Notes: generated by a model not told the origin, from the sequence alone. DNA of 6,090 nt from Pseudomonadota bacterium (GCA_003229755.1 QIFJ01000208.1:1-6090), one strand, 5' to 3'; positions 1-5,722 are shown, numbered from the stretch's first letter. A program made the numbers and translations.

Positions 1-30
1 GCATTGGAACATCAAAAACCGATAAGAGCT

Positions 31-245
31 TTAACGCAGAGGGCCGCAGGGCCGCCCATACGGGCGGACCGCAGGGGGCCGCAGAGAAAACACAAGATTA
101 GGTTTCAATCAAACATTCAATTACTAATAACTCTTTCTCTTTTATATTTTAGATGTTTACCATGAATAGTTTTATTGCTTGTTGGTTTTCCCCGCGGTTC
201 CCTGCGCTAGGGCTGAGTAGCCCTCCTTGCGGCCCTCTGCGTTAA
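31..245. repeat. MITE-like intergenic element with 18-bp terminal inverted repeats
   Basis: Bases 31-48 (TTAACGCAGAGGGCCGCA) are the exact reverse complement of 228-245. Allowing one inserted T, the match extends outward by GC on each side. The ends are GC-rich and contain further hairpins: 52-57 pairs with 62-67 (CCGCCC/GGGCGG), and 209-214 pairs with 219-224 (AGGGCT/AGCCCT). The core at about 95-180 is AT-rich and has no ORF. GC-rich inverted ends around a short non-coding AT-rich core suggest a non-autonomous, MITE-like repeat, or two copies of an 'AACGCAGAG' intergenic repeat in opposite orientation. I see no clear target-site duplication, so mobility is inference. The rest of 1-277 holds nothing else I can support. 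Confidence 0.55.
49..70. repeat. GC-rich hairpin inside the left arm of the repeat element
   Basis: CCGCCC at 52-57 pairs perfectly with GGGCGG at 62-67 over a 4-base loop. After one G/A mismatch, GG at 49-50 also pairs with CC at 69-70. There is no T-run after it on either strand, so it is not a convincing intrinsic terminator. It is best read as substructure of the surrounding element. Confidence 0.5.
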
Positions 246-277
246 GCAGGTTCAAGGGTTTTATATAGAGCCTGGAA

Positions 278-559
278 CTAGTTCAAATCGGTTCGGGTTA
301 TCCCGAATCTCTCGTCAATAACTCGCTCCATCCTCGGTGACACCACGAGATCGAATACATCACCTTTTCCCGGAAACAGGTTCTTGGCGACCTGCCGGAG
401 TTGGGACACCGCATCCCTCGCCTCCTCGATCGTAAGAAGTTCGGTGTAAAGACGCTGCATTGTCAGATCTGATACGAACCGGAATATCCGGATCTTCCGG
501 TTCTCCTCTTTTATCTCTTCTTCTGTGTACGTATTCTGGTTCTCAGGATCGCTCTTCAT
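278..559 (-). CDS. Conserved-looking small hypothetical protein, 93 aa
   Basis: I chose the ATG at 559-557 because an AAAGGA ribosome site (573-568) lies 8 bases upstream. The open frame runs further upstream but the extra residues look non-coding. The product is soluble and charged, with no signal peptide or membrane segment. Residues 1-25 are acidic and polar (a TEEEIKEENRK stretch). Residues about 26-60 are probably helical, with LTMQRLYTELLTIEEA. A compact tail follows, with LFPGKG at 61-66, FDLVVSPR at 69-76 and IDERFG at 81-86. The LFPGK..FDL..xPR..R.I.ERF pattern resembles a family of short hypothetical proteins I recall from environmental bacteria, but I cannot name a function. It is transcribed divergently from the HEAT-repeat gene. 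The stop is TAG, and I see no terminator hairpin after it before the repeat element. Confidence 0.72.
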   Translation of the reverse strand: MKSDPENQNTYTEEEIKEENRKIRIFRFVSDLTMQRLYTELLTIEEARDAVSQLRQVAKNLFPGKGDVFDLVVSPRMERVIDERFGITRTDLN

Positions 560-809
560 AATGCTTTTCCTTTCACCCAGCCTGATATGTGATATGCCGC
601 TGACGCAGATTCGAAGGATCCATACTTTTATTTTAACTACATCGAGACTTCCGGACAAGTAAATCACCCGAAAAGATGCCAGAGATGTTCAGGAGTAAAG
701 AGTAGAATTCGCGACAACCACAATCATCGCAGGTTACAGATTTGTTATTTTCATGGCGGATTTCGCTATATCTGTTATATTGTTCCTGTAGAATATGACT
801 TTCATTTAC

Positions 810-815
810 AGGTGA
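810..815 (+). promoter_or_regulatory. Ribosome binding site that selects the ATG at 821
   Basis: AGGTGA at 810-815 lies 5 bases before the ATG at 821. The alternative in-frame GTG at 812 is embedded in this site and has no ribosome site of its own, so ATG 821 is the better start. Confidence 0.6.
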
Positions 816-820
816 TCGAT

Positions 821-2923
821 ATGGCCAAAGACCCAGACGGCCTGGAGCAGGCTACCCCTGGACAGAACACAGAAACCGTGATCAAGGATTTTGTGATCTC
901 CCTGACCCAGGCTTTTCTCCGAACCGGATACTATCTTCCGAATCATCCCGAATCAAATGGAGCCAAGGCAGGTCTTTACGAGACCTTTACAGCCCTTGCC
1001 GCCAGATCCGGCGAATTGACTTTCTATACCAGGGAGGAAGACGAACAGGACGAGATCTTTATCGAAGGCGCCGCACCCCACGAACTGCCCATTTCCCAGG
1101 TAATGACCAAGAGGATGGCTGACGTTTACGTCACAAAATTCCTCGAATTCCTCCAGAGAATGGGATTAACAAGCATCTCTATTTCCACCAGGATCAGTAA
1201 GGAGGAATTTTCACACTTCATTGACCTGATGAGTGAACAGTCCCTGGTGGACATGAATCATAAAGATACTAAAGAGAGATTCGAAAAGAGCCTGGCTGAG
1301 CACGGCATCCGGAATGCTTCCTTCATTTTCAACGAGGACTTCATCTCCACAAGACGCAGCATTCCCTGGAGGGTAACCCTGGCTCTTTCCCGTCTCAGGA
1401 AGGATCTCAAACTGCTGCCGACACTTCAGACCATGGAATCTGCCAAGCTCGAGGTAGTCAAGAAGGAGACTCTGCACTATGCGTTAAAACCACTGAGCAA
1501 CCCGGAACAGGTCTATGCCTTCCTCATGAACCTCGATCTAGCGTCAAATCCGACTCTGACTGAGGAGGCCTGTGAGGAAGAGACTCTGCAGTTTATGGCG
1601 CCCGAGCTCCTCTACTCTGTTTTTCCTCTCTATATCAGGGACATATCCAGCAATAAGAAGCAGGTAACACAGATGTTTGGACCCGACAAACTCCCTCGAA
1701 TCCTTGATAAACTGTCCACCAGGTTTGTGCAGCTTGACACATCTGAATCAATGATACTACTACAGGAGCTGTACGAATCAGGCCTTATGTCCATGGATGA
1801 CCTTCCCTCTCACAGTCGTGAAAAGATCTCAATAATTCGCTTGATCAAGAGCTTCCTCGAGTACAGGGAAAAGTACCTTGAACATCTGGATTCAGCCAGT
1901 TCTCCGGCAGAATATGCCAAGCGCGCAAGTCCCCTTGCCATGATAGTTCCATATCTCATCGAAAGTGACAGGTTCGAAGAGGCCCTGGCTATTAGCGAGT
2001 TACTTGTGGAGCACACTGAGACCAGGGAGAAAAAACAGATTGCTCATCAGGCACTGACCGAAATAGCCGATAGTACTGCGCTGGAAGAGGCCAGAAAAGC
2101 GTTTCTCAGGGTTGCCAAGGAGAACCGTATTATTCTTGGAAAGTTCTTTACTCTGATGGGGGCCTGGTCCGTTCCTCACCTGGCAAATATCATAAGGGAA
2201 TCGGATGATATCTGGCGAAGAAAACAGGCTGCCGAGATCCTTCTTGACATGAACTCGGAATCGGCTGCCTTCCTGGCTGGTCTGGTAGATGACGATGGCC
2301 TGGCTGAAGAGGCGCTCTGCACAATAATCAAAGTCCTGGGAAACATTCAAGATAAGACCCTTGTCCCTTTGGTCGTCGGGACAGTTGTGAAAAGGATCGA
2401 CCATGAGAATCCCCAGATACGTCTCGACTCCCTGAATATATTGGCTCTCCTCGCTCCCAGGGAAAGTTTCGACCACTTCGAGGAAAAGTTGAAAGATCCC
2501 GCGTACAGTGTCAGAAAAGAAGCGATTCGCGGATTGGGGCTCTCAGGTGACCAGCGTGCATTTGAGTCTCTTAAAAAGAAAATAGATAGAGCAAAAGAGA
2601 CTGCTTCTGATATCGACTGGGATCAGGCATCAGCAGCAATATCATCGTTGGGACATCTGCTGGATACAAATATCCAGATCAAAGGCAATGTGCAGGAATA
2701 TATTCTGGAACTCTCCCGGAGGAGTTACGATTCAGGCGTCGTCAAGAGAATCCTCAAGAAGTCAGAGAACTTCCCTCCTGATGCCCTCGTTTCGCTAGCC
2801 GCTGTACTTGGAAAAGTAGAACACGAAGACAGTATTAAGATCCTGGCACAGATGGCAAAATCCAGGAACGATTCCCTCGCCAAAAAGGCTTCCTACGAGC
2901 TCCAGAAGCTGATCAAACTGTAG
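821..2923 (+). CDS. HEAT-repeat protein with N-terminal 'YxPxHP' module, 700 aa
   Basis: This is a large soluble alpha-helical protein of unknown specific role, probably a protein-interaction scaffold. Residues about 20-142 form an N-terminal module: a helix, YYLPNHP at 37-43, a beta-like LTFYT, an acidic loop (REEDEQDEIF), FIEG near 80-83, a helix ending in FLQRMGLTSISI, and STRISKEEFSHFIDLM. This matches a module I recall in front of HEAT repeats or HD-GYP domains in deltaproteobacterial-like genomes ('YPPxHP ... L.RRGV..L.F..G.S.EEL..FL'). Residues about 143-450 are helical with no motif I recognise. Residues about 460-600 and 670-700 contain HEAT-type helical pairs, such as WRRKQAAEILLDM, NPQIRLDSLNILALL and YSVRKEAIRGLGLSGDQRA. 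There is no signal peptide, membrane segment or catalytic motif. It stands alone, divergent from the 93-aa gene and convergent with the selenoprotein gene. The stop is TAG. Coding status is very secure; function is not. Confidence 0.92.
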   Translation: MAKDPDGLEQATPGQNTETVIKDFVISLTQAFLRTGYYLPNHPESNGAKAGLYETFTALAARSGELTFYTREEDEQDEIFIEGAAPHELPISQVMTKRMADVYVTKFLEFLQRMGLTSISISTRISKEEFSHFIDLMSEQSLVDMNHKDTKERFEKSLAEHGIRNASFIFNEDFISTRRSIPWRVTLALSRLRKDLKLLPTLQTMESAKLEVVKKETLHYALKPLSNPEQVYAFLMNLDLASNPTLTEEACEEETLQFMAPELLYSVFPLYIRDISSNKKQVTQMFGPDKLPRILDKLSTRFVQLDTSESMILLQELYESGLMSMDDLPSHSREKISIIRLIKSFLEYREKYLEHLDSASSPAEYAKRASPLAMIVPYLIESDRFEEALAISELLVEHTETREKKQIAHQALTEIADSTALEEARKAFLRVAKENRIILGKFFTLMGAWSVPHLANIIRESDDIWRRKQAAEILLDMNSESAAFLAGLVDDDGLAEEALCTIIKVLGNIQDKTLVPLVVGTVVKRIDHENPQIRLDSLNILALLAPRESFDHFEEKLKDPAYSVRKEAIRGLGLSGDQRAFESLKKKIDRAKETASDIDWDQASAAISSLGHLLDTNIQIKGNVQEYILELSRRSYDSGVVKRILKKSENFPPDALVSLAAVLGKVEHEDSIKILAQMAKSRNDSLAKKASYELQKLIKL

Positions 2924-2930
2924 GTAGCGT

Positions 2931-2967
2931 TTTGGGTTACAGGCTTTGGGCACTGGGCTCTGGGCTA
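2931..2967. repeat. Short word-repeat tract (CTTTGGGC / ACTGGGC / TCTGGGC)
   Basis: Just after the HEAT gene stop, the sequence runs through imperfect tandem copies of a 7-8 base word: CTTTGGGC, ACTGGGC, TCTGGGC. It is non-coding. Such tracts recur between genes in some environmental bacterial genomes. No function can be read from it. Confidence 0.45.
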
Positions 2968-2990
2968 TCAAACAGCTCTACAACCTTATT

Positions 2991-3049
2991 CTTCCTCTCC
3001 CCCTTGGCGCGACGAAGCTTTACGCGAAGGCGGCTGGTGGGAGAGGAAG
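2991..3049. repeat. Long inverted repeat between convergent genes
   Basis: CTTCCTCTCCC at 2991-3001 pairs perfectly (11 bp) with GGGAGAGGAAG at 3039-3049. The 37-base interior holds a smaller CGCG...CGCG pairing around AAGCTT. It lies between the ends of two convergent genes. There is no T-run directly after the stem on either strand, so it is not a classical intrinsic terminator. A REP-like palindrome or transcript-end stabiliser fits better. Confidence 0.5.
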
Positions 3050-3082
3050 CCTGCCGTTGTTGATCAATATTGGACGGCAGGC
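3049..3082. repeat. Second hairpin between convergent genes
   Basis: GCCTGCCGT at 3049-3057 pairs perfectly (9 bp) with ACGGCAGGC at 3074-3082 over a 16-base AT-rich loop that contains TTGATCAA. It starts 1 base before the previous inverted repeat ends and lies 30 bp past the selenoprotein stop. It could terminate or stabilise transcripts from either side, but neither strand has a clear U-tract after it. Confidence 0.45.
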
Positions 3083-3111
3083 GAGCCATTCGAATGTCTA
3101 ATGCTCTACTC

Positions 3112-3600
3112 CTACTGACTCATCTTAAAACTGATCCACCCCAGACAGTCCTTTGCCGCAAGCCTCCCTATCGGTCCCGTGCTGTAGACGGCATTGGCGA
3201 CCTTGCCTTCAGGATCGATAATGAACCCGGCTGCGTGCAAGTATCCGCCCTCAATGTCGTAAAAAGCACCGGTGGCCTCCGAGATCTCAATCGTGCTCAG
3301 ATTATATCCCACAGGAAAATCAATCCCGAATTCCTGTACCATTTCCTCTGCCTTGTCGGTGTTATCCACTGATGCCGCTATCACATTAATGCCTGTATCA
3401 GCGAACTCTCTCTGGCTGCCGCTGAAGTCAGCGAACTGCTGACGACAGAAAGGTCACCAGGAACCCCTGTAAATAAAAAAAACACCCCACTTATTCTTGA
3501 GGTGGTCCGGCAGAACAAGCCTGCTTCCCTCAACGGTGTCGAATTCAATCCCCGGAAATTTATCTCCTGCATCCAGCGGTTTTGAGCTTTCTCTTGCCAT
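3112..3600 (-). CDS. Redoxin (AhpC/TSA-like) selenoprotein, 162 aa with Sec at position 49
   Basis: This is a cytosolic thioredoxin-fold thiol/selenol oxidoreductase, probably peroxiredoxin-like. The ATG at 3600-3598 follows AAGGAG (3614-3609) by 8 bases. The frame is open through 48 codons, meets TGA at 3456-3454, and stays open to a TAG at 3114-3112. The fold is continuous across the TGA: DKFPGIEF (13-20), FFIYRGSW (41-48), Sec49, PFC (50-52), then INVIAASVD, FPVGYN, HAAGFIIDPEGKV (122-134) and YSTGPIGRL (139-147). Homologs I recall have YRGxWCPxC here, so UGA replaces exactly the first, peroxidatic Cys of a CxxC motif, giving UxxC with C52 as the likely resolving partner. The only other Cys is C152. 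A SECIS-type hairpin follows the TGA. The usual cis-Pro before the FIID strand seems to be Ala. A premature stop or base error is the alternative, but the exact position and the hairpin make it unlikely. Substrate is unknown. Confidence 0.9.
3422..3448 (-). promoter_or_regulatory. Bacterial SECIS element for Sec49
   Basis: Read on the minus strand, GTCAGC (3443-3438) pairs perfectly with GCTGAC (3432-3427) over a 5-base loop, AGTTC (3437-3433). Below a 2x2 internal loop, CTG (3448-3446) pairs with CAG (3424-3422). Sixteen bases separate the UGA from the loop, and the second loop base is G. From what is known of bacterial SECIS elements, an apical loop with an early G at roughly 16-37 bases from the UGA is the expected form, for SelB recognition. 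The hairpin lies inside the coding sequence, over codons for residues about 51-60. Confidence 0.82.
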
Positions 3601-3662
3601 TGTTTTGTCTCCTTATTAATTTGTATCCCCTGTCTTCTTAGTTTAACAGACGCCGAAATTAA

Positions 3663-3682
3663 TTCAGAAACTCCACTCTGAA
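3663..3682. repeat. Short inverted repeat upstream of the selenoprotein gene
   Basis: TTCAGA at 3663-3668 and TCTGAA at 3677-3682 form a 6-bp dyad with an 8-base spacer, 63-82 bp upstream of the selenoprotein start. It could be an operator or part of the neighbouring repeat debris. The promoter of the selenoprotein should lie in 3601-3700 but I cannot pick one with confidence. Confidence 0.3.
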
Positions 3683-3703
3683 GCATGGGGTTCACGCAAA
3701 GGC

Positions 3704-3744
3704 GCCGTTCGACAGGCTCACGGCCCTGAGCAACGTCGAAGGGC
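3704..3744. repeat. REP-like palindrome (TTCGACAGGCTCA...)
   Basis: TTCGAC (3708-3713) pairs with GTCGAA (3735-3740), and GCTCA (3716-3720) pairs with TGAGC (3727-3731) around a CGGCCC loop. Beyond a G/G mismatch, GCC (3704-3706) also pairs with GGC (3742-3744). The TTCGACAGGCTCA / TGAGC...GTCGAAGGG wording is that of an interspersed palindrome I recall from many environmental bacterial genomes. It lies between two genes of the same direction and is open in several frames by chance. Confidence 0.6.
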
Positions 3745-3776
3745 AAAGCTCGCAAAGAAAAACTAGTGAAGCGAAC

Positions 3777-3801
3777 GGGCGTGAGAAATCTTGCCTCACC
3801 C
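3777..3801. repeat. Imperfect hairpin after the membrane-protein gene
   Basis: On the minus strand GGGTGAG pairs with CTCA and, across a short bulge, CCC. It starts 22 bp past the TGA stop of the membrane-protein gene. The T-rich run lies before the stem rather than after it, so it is a poor terminator candidate. It is more likely part of the same repeat cluster as the palindrome at 3704-3744. Confidence 0.35.
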
Positions 3802-3822
3802 AAATCCTCAGAAAAAGAAAAA

Positions 3823-4428
3823 TCAGGAAGCAGTCAAAACCGAGTAAATAAGATAACCAGCTATTACGAGCTCCAGCAGAGCGTAACTTGCCAGGTTCGC
3901 GTACAGGACAGTTCGCTTTACATCTCTCCTGTCCTTATCCGGGAGGAGCCTTCTTGACACCTGATACTCAACCAGCCACGAGGCGAAAAAATAAGGTAAC
4001 ATTAGGACCATACCTGCTGAGGGCACCATCCAGTATAACTCCTTTTCATAGGGTATAAGCCATGGCGCCTGCCACGTCACAGCCAGAAGTTTCCCCAGAA
4101 CAGTATCAATACCTTGAGAGCCACTGCCGCCGGTAAGCATCTGCAATGCTACCAGAATGCCCCATGAGACGGGAATACCGATGAAAGTAGATGTGAGGTT
4201 TGAAGCGGTTGTGACTTTTATAGCTTTACCAGCCGTCAGATCCAGCCTGCGAGAGCAGATATGGCCTTCCACTGCTATAACCGGTATAAGGGATAAGACC
4301 ATCCAGGGCAGTGTGATGAAGATCATTGGTAGGCCTATGTTCGCATAGGCCAACGTCGGCAGGCCGGTAAGTAAAGCTGTAAATATAAAAAGTATCGTTT
4401 TCCTGTGCCTGCGTTTAGAACCTTTCAT
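3823..4428 (-). CDS. Uncharacterised multi-pass membrane protein, 201 aa
   Basis: This is an inner-membrane protein of unknown function. It begins with a basic segment (MKGSKRRHRK) and a hydrophobic stretch at about 11-29 ending in AYA, which could be a first membrane helix or a signal peptide. Further hydrophobic segments lie at about 31-54, 75-98, 131-155 and 172-197. Between them are a glycine-rich loop (TGGSGSQG, 99-106), LLAVTWQAPWLIPYE (114-128) and basic loops. The VTWQAPWLIPYE block and the NLxSTFIGIPVSW block look conserved-family-like, but I cannot attach a role. I chose ATG 4428 because the upstream TTG at 4467 adds a short basic tail without a ribosome site; the site for ATG 4428 is also weak (GGGAAAAG). 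The stop is TGA, and a second TGA lies four codons on. The selenoprotein gene follows on the same strand after 222 bp of repeats, so co-transcription is uncertain. Confidence 0.82.
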   Translation of the reverse strand: MKGSKRRHRKTILFIFTALLTGLPTLAYANIGLPMIFITLPWMVLSLIPVIAVEGHICSRRLDLTAGKAIKVTTASNLTSTFIGIPVSWGILVALQMLTGGSGSQGIDTVLGKLLAVTWQAPWLIPYEKELYWMVPSAGMVLMLPYFFASWLVEYQVSRRLLPDKDRRDVKRTVLYANLASYALLELVIAGYLIYSVLTAS

Positions 4429-4474
4429 CTCAAGTCTTTTCCCTATCCAGATACGTTCAATTTTCAAGGTTCAA

Positions 4475-4497
4475 TGTTACAATAACTATTAGTAACA
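4475..4497. promoter_or_regulatory. Operator-like dyad TGTTAC-N11-GTAACA
   Basis: TGTTAC at 4475-4480 and GTAACA at 4492-4497 are perfect inverted half-sites with an 11-base AT-rich spacer. They lie 47 bp upstream of the membrane-protein ATG, in the region shared with the divergent sugar-kinase gene. The form fits a dimeric regulator site, but no regulator gene is present in the window. It could instead be a chance AT-rich dyad. Confidence 0.35.
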
Positions 4498-4700
4498 CTG
4501 GTTCATTACCCAATTAGATTTTTTTGAATATTGGTGTGTTTTATTTATCTGGCCGGGTTTTTGGGTGTAATCACTCGCCTTTGCAGGAACCTGCTTATTG
4601 TATATTGACCAGCGGCTAACTGGGAGATTAAGCAATAAATTAGCCAAATAGTAGCTATAGGCTTTTTACTCCTTCACGTGCTGAGATGCAAGTCCGATAG

Positions 4701-4706
4701 AAAGGA
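4701..4706 (+). promoter_or_regulatory. Ribosome binding site that selects the TTG start of the sugar kinase
   Basis: AAAGGA at 4701-4706 is 7 bases before TTG 4714. The upstream in-frame GTG at 4678 has no comparable site and would add 12 residues before the first strand of the fold, where family members normally begin. Confidence 0.6.
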
Positions 4707-4713
4707 TAATTAT

Positions 4714-5622
4714 TTGAGAGACAGTACATTCCAGGTTTTTGGATTGGGCCAGTGTTCCATCGACTACCTTGGGATCGTGGAACGCTATCCTCCTGCGGAT
4801 GCAAAATGCGAATTTACGGAAATGATCATCCAGGGCGGCGGACCTGTAGCCACTGCAATGGTTGCTCTGTCCCGCTGGGGAGTGAAATGCACGTTTACAG
4901 GTGTGGTAGGCAGCGACTCTTTCGGCGATGAGATCATCGAATCTCTCATAGAAGAAGGTGTTGACACCAGCGGGTTACATGTCAGGGAAGATTGTTCGTC
5001 ACAATTCGCATTTATCGCTGTGGAACCATGGTCCGGAAGAAGAACTATCTTCTGGCAGCGGCCATCGGGAGCAGTACCACATCCGGATGAGATCGACTAC
5101 AACCAGATCAGGAATACCGATGTCCTTTACACAGATGGTCTTTTTATTGATGCAACAATGGAGGCGTGCAGGGAGGCGAGGAAGAGCGGTACGAAGGTAG
5201 TCGTTGATGCCGGAACCTTAAGGGAAGGAATGCTGGAGCTGGCAGGTCTTTGCGATTTTTTCATAGCTTCCAGAACGTTTGCAAAAGCTTTTACCGGTGA
5301 GGGGAATGAGATCGAAGCGTGCAGGAAAATCGCAGATCTCGGACCGGAAGTAGTGGGCATCACTCTTGGCGAGGAGGGTTACGTGGCTATTGTGGGCGGT
5401 GAAATAACAAAGCGTCCTGCTTACGAAGTGGAAGCAGTTGATACAACCGGCTGCGGCGATACCTTTCACGCTGGTTTCACTTTCGGCCTGATCAATGGAT
5501 GGGATAAGCTGAAATGCCTTGACTTCGGAGCATGGGCAGCGTCAAGGGTAAGTCTCAAGCTCGGAGGCAGAACCGGGATACCAGATGTAAAAGAGTATAA
5601 CGAGTTGAAAATTGAAAGTTAA
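4714..5622 (+). CDS. PfkB/ribokinase-family carbohydrate kinase, 302 aa
   Basis: This cytosolic enzyme should transfer phosphate from ATP to a sugar or nucleoside hydroxyl. It has the family's length and signatures: a first strand VFGLGQCSIDYLG, the substrate-side GGGPVATA at 41-48, TGVVGSDSFGDEI, and the C-terminal signature DTTGCGDTFHAGF at 243-255. In the signature, G246-C247-G248 form the anion hole and D249 is the catalytic base; Cys replaces the more common Ala. LGGRTGIP near the C-terminus is also typical. The GGGPxATA form resembles the YihV (sulfofructose kinase) branch more than classical ribokinase, but no sulfosugar genes are nearby, so the substrate stays open. The start is TTG with an AAAGGA site. 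The gene is alone on its strand, divergent from the membrane protein and convergent with the DUF4031-type gene. The stop is TAA. Confidence 0.9.
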   Translation: MRDSTFQVFGLGQCSIDYLGIVERYPPADAKCEFTEMIIQGGGPVATAMVALSRWGVKCTFTGVVGSDSFGDEIIESLIEEGVDTSGLHVREDCSSQFAFIAVEPWSGRRTIFWQRPSGAVPHPDEIDYNQIRNTDVLYTDGLFIDATMEACREARKSGTKVVVDAGTLREGMLELAGLCDFFIASRTFAKAFTGEGNEIEACRKIADLGPEVVGITLGEEGYVAIVGGEITKRPAYEVEAVDTTGCGDTFHAGFTFGLINGWDKLKCLDFGAWAASRVSLKLGGRTGIPDVKEYNELKIES

Positions 5623-5678
5623 AAGTTTCAACCAACAACTTTATACTTCCTTTCCCATCTCTCCTGACTAAGTTAATC

Positions 5679-5710
5679 ACCGTTTCCCCGGTTCTCCCCT
5701 TCTCCCCTTC
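5679..5710 (-). repeat. G-run tract with quadruplex potential after the DUF4031-type gene
   Basis: The minus strand has three GGGG runs (at 5707-5704, 5699-5696 and 5689-5686) followed by GG at 5681-5680, separated by 4-6 base spacers. ACCG (5679-5682) can also pair with CGGT (5689-5692). It lies between the ends of two convergent genes and may fold in RNA or DNA, or be a simple purine-rich intergenic tract. Confidence 0.35.
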
Positions 5711-5722
5711 ATGACCTGGCCG

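Noticed and set aside
2000..2476. A 158-codon minus-strand open frame inside the HEAT gene
   Set aside because: It lies wholly within a secure coding sequence on the other strand and has no recognisable protein features.
3070..3372. A 100-codon plus-strand open frame opposite the selenoprotein
   Set aside because: It is the antisense of the redoxin coding sequence, with no ribosome site or family features.
3112..3384. A stand-alone 90-aa redoxin fragment starting at GTG 3384
   Set aside because: It lacks the first strand and the active site of the fold and has no ribosome site. The frame continues upstream through the TGA to a good ATG at 3600.
3454..3456. TGA as evidence of a pseudogene, sequencing error or altered code (UGA = Trp or Gly)
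   Set aside because: The rest of the gene is intact, the TGA sits exactly at the catalytic Cys and a SECIS hairpin follows. The preceding residue uses TGG for Trp, and the neighbouring membrane-protein gene ends at TGA, so reassignment is unlikely.
3381..3803. A 140-codon minus-strand open frame overlapping the selenoprotein start
   Set aside because: It is in another frame. Its upstream third translates the REP-like palindrome and its remainder is an out-of-frame reading of the redoxin gene. It has no family features or ribosome site.
4605..4633. A TTGACC box at 4605 as the -35 of a sugar-kinase promoter
   Set aside because: At the usual spacing the -10 position reads TTAAGC, a poor match. 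I could not support a specific promoter.
5218..5469. Minus-strand open frames opposite the sugar kinase
   Set aside because: They are antisense shadows of a clear PfkB kinase gene.
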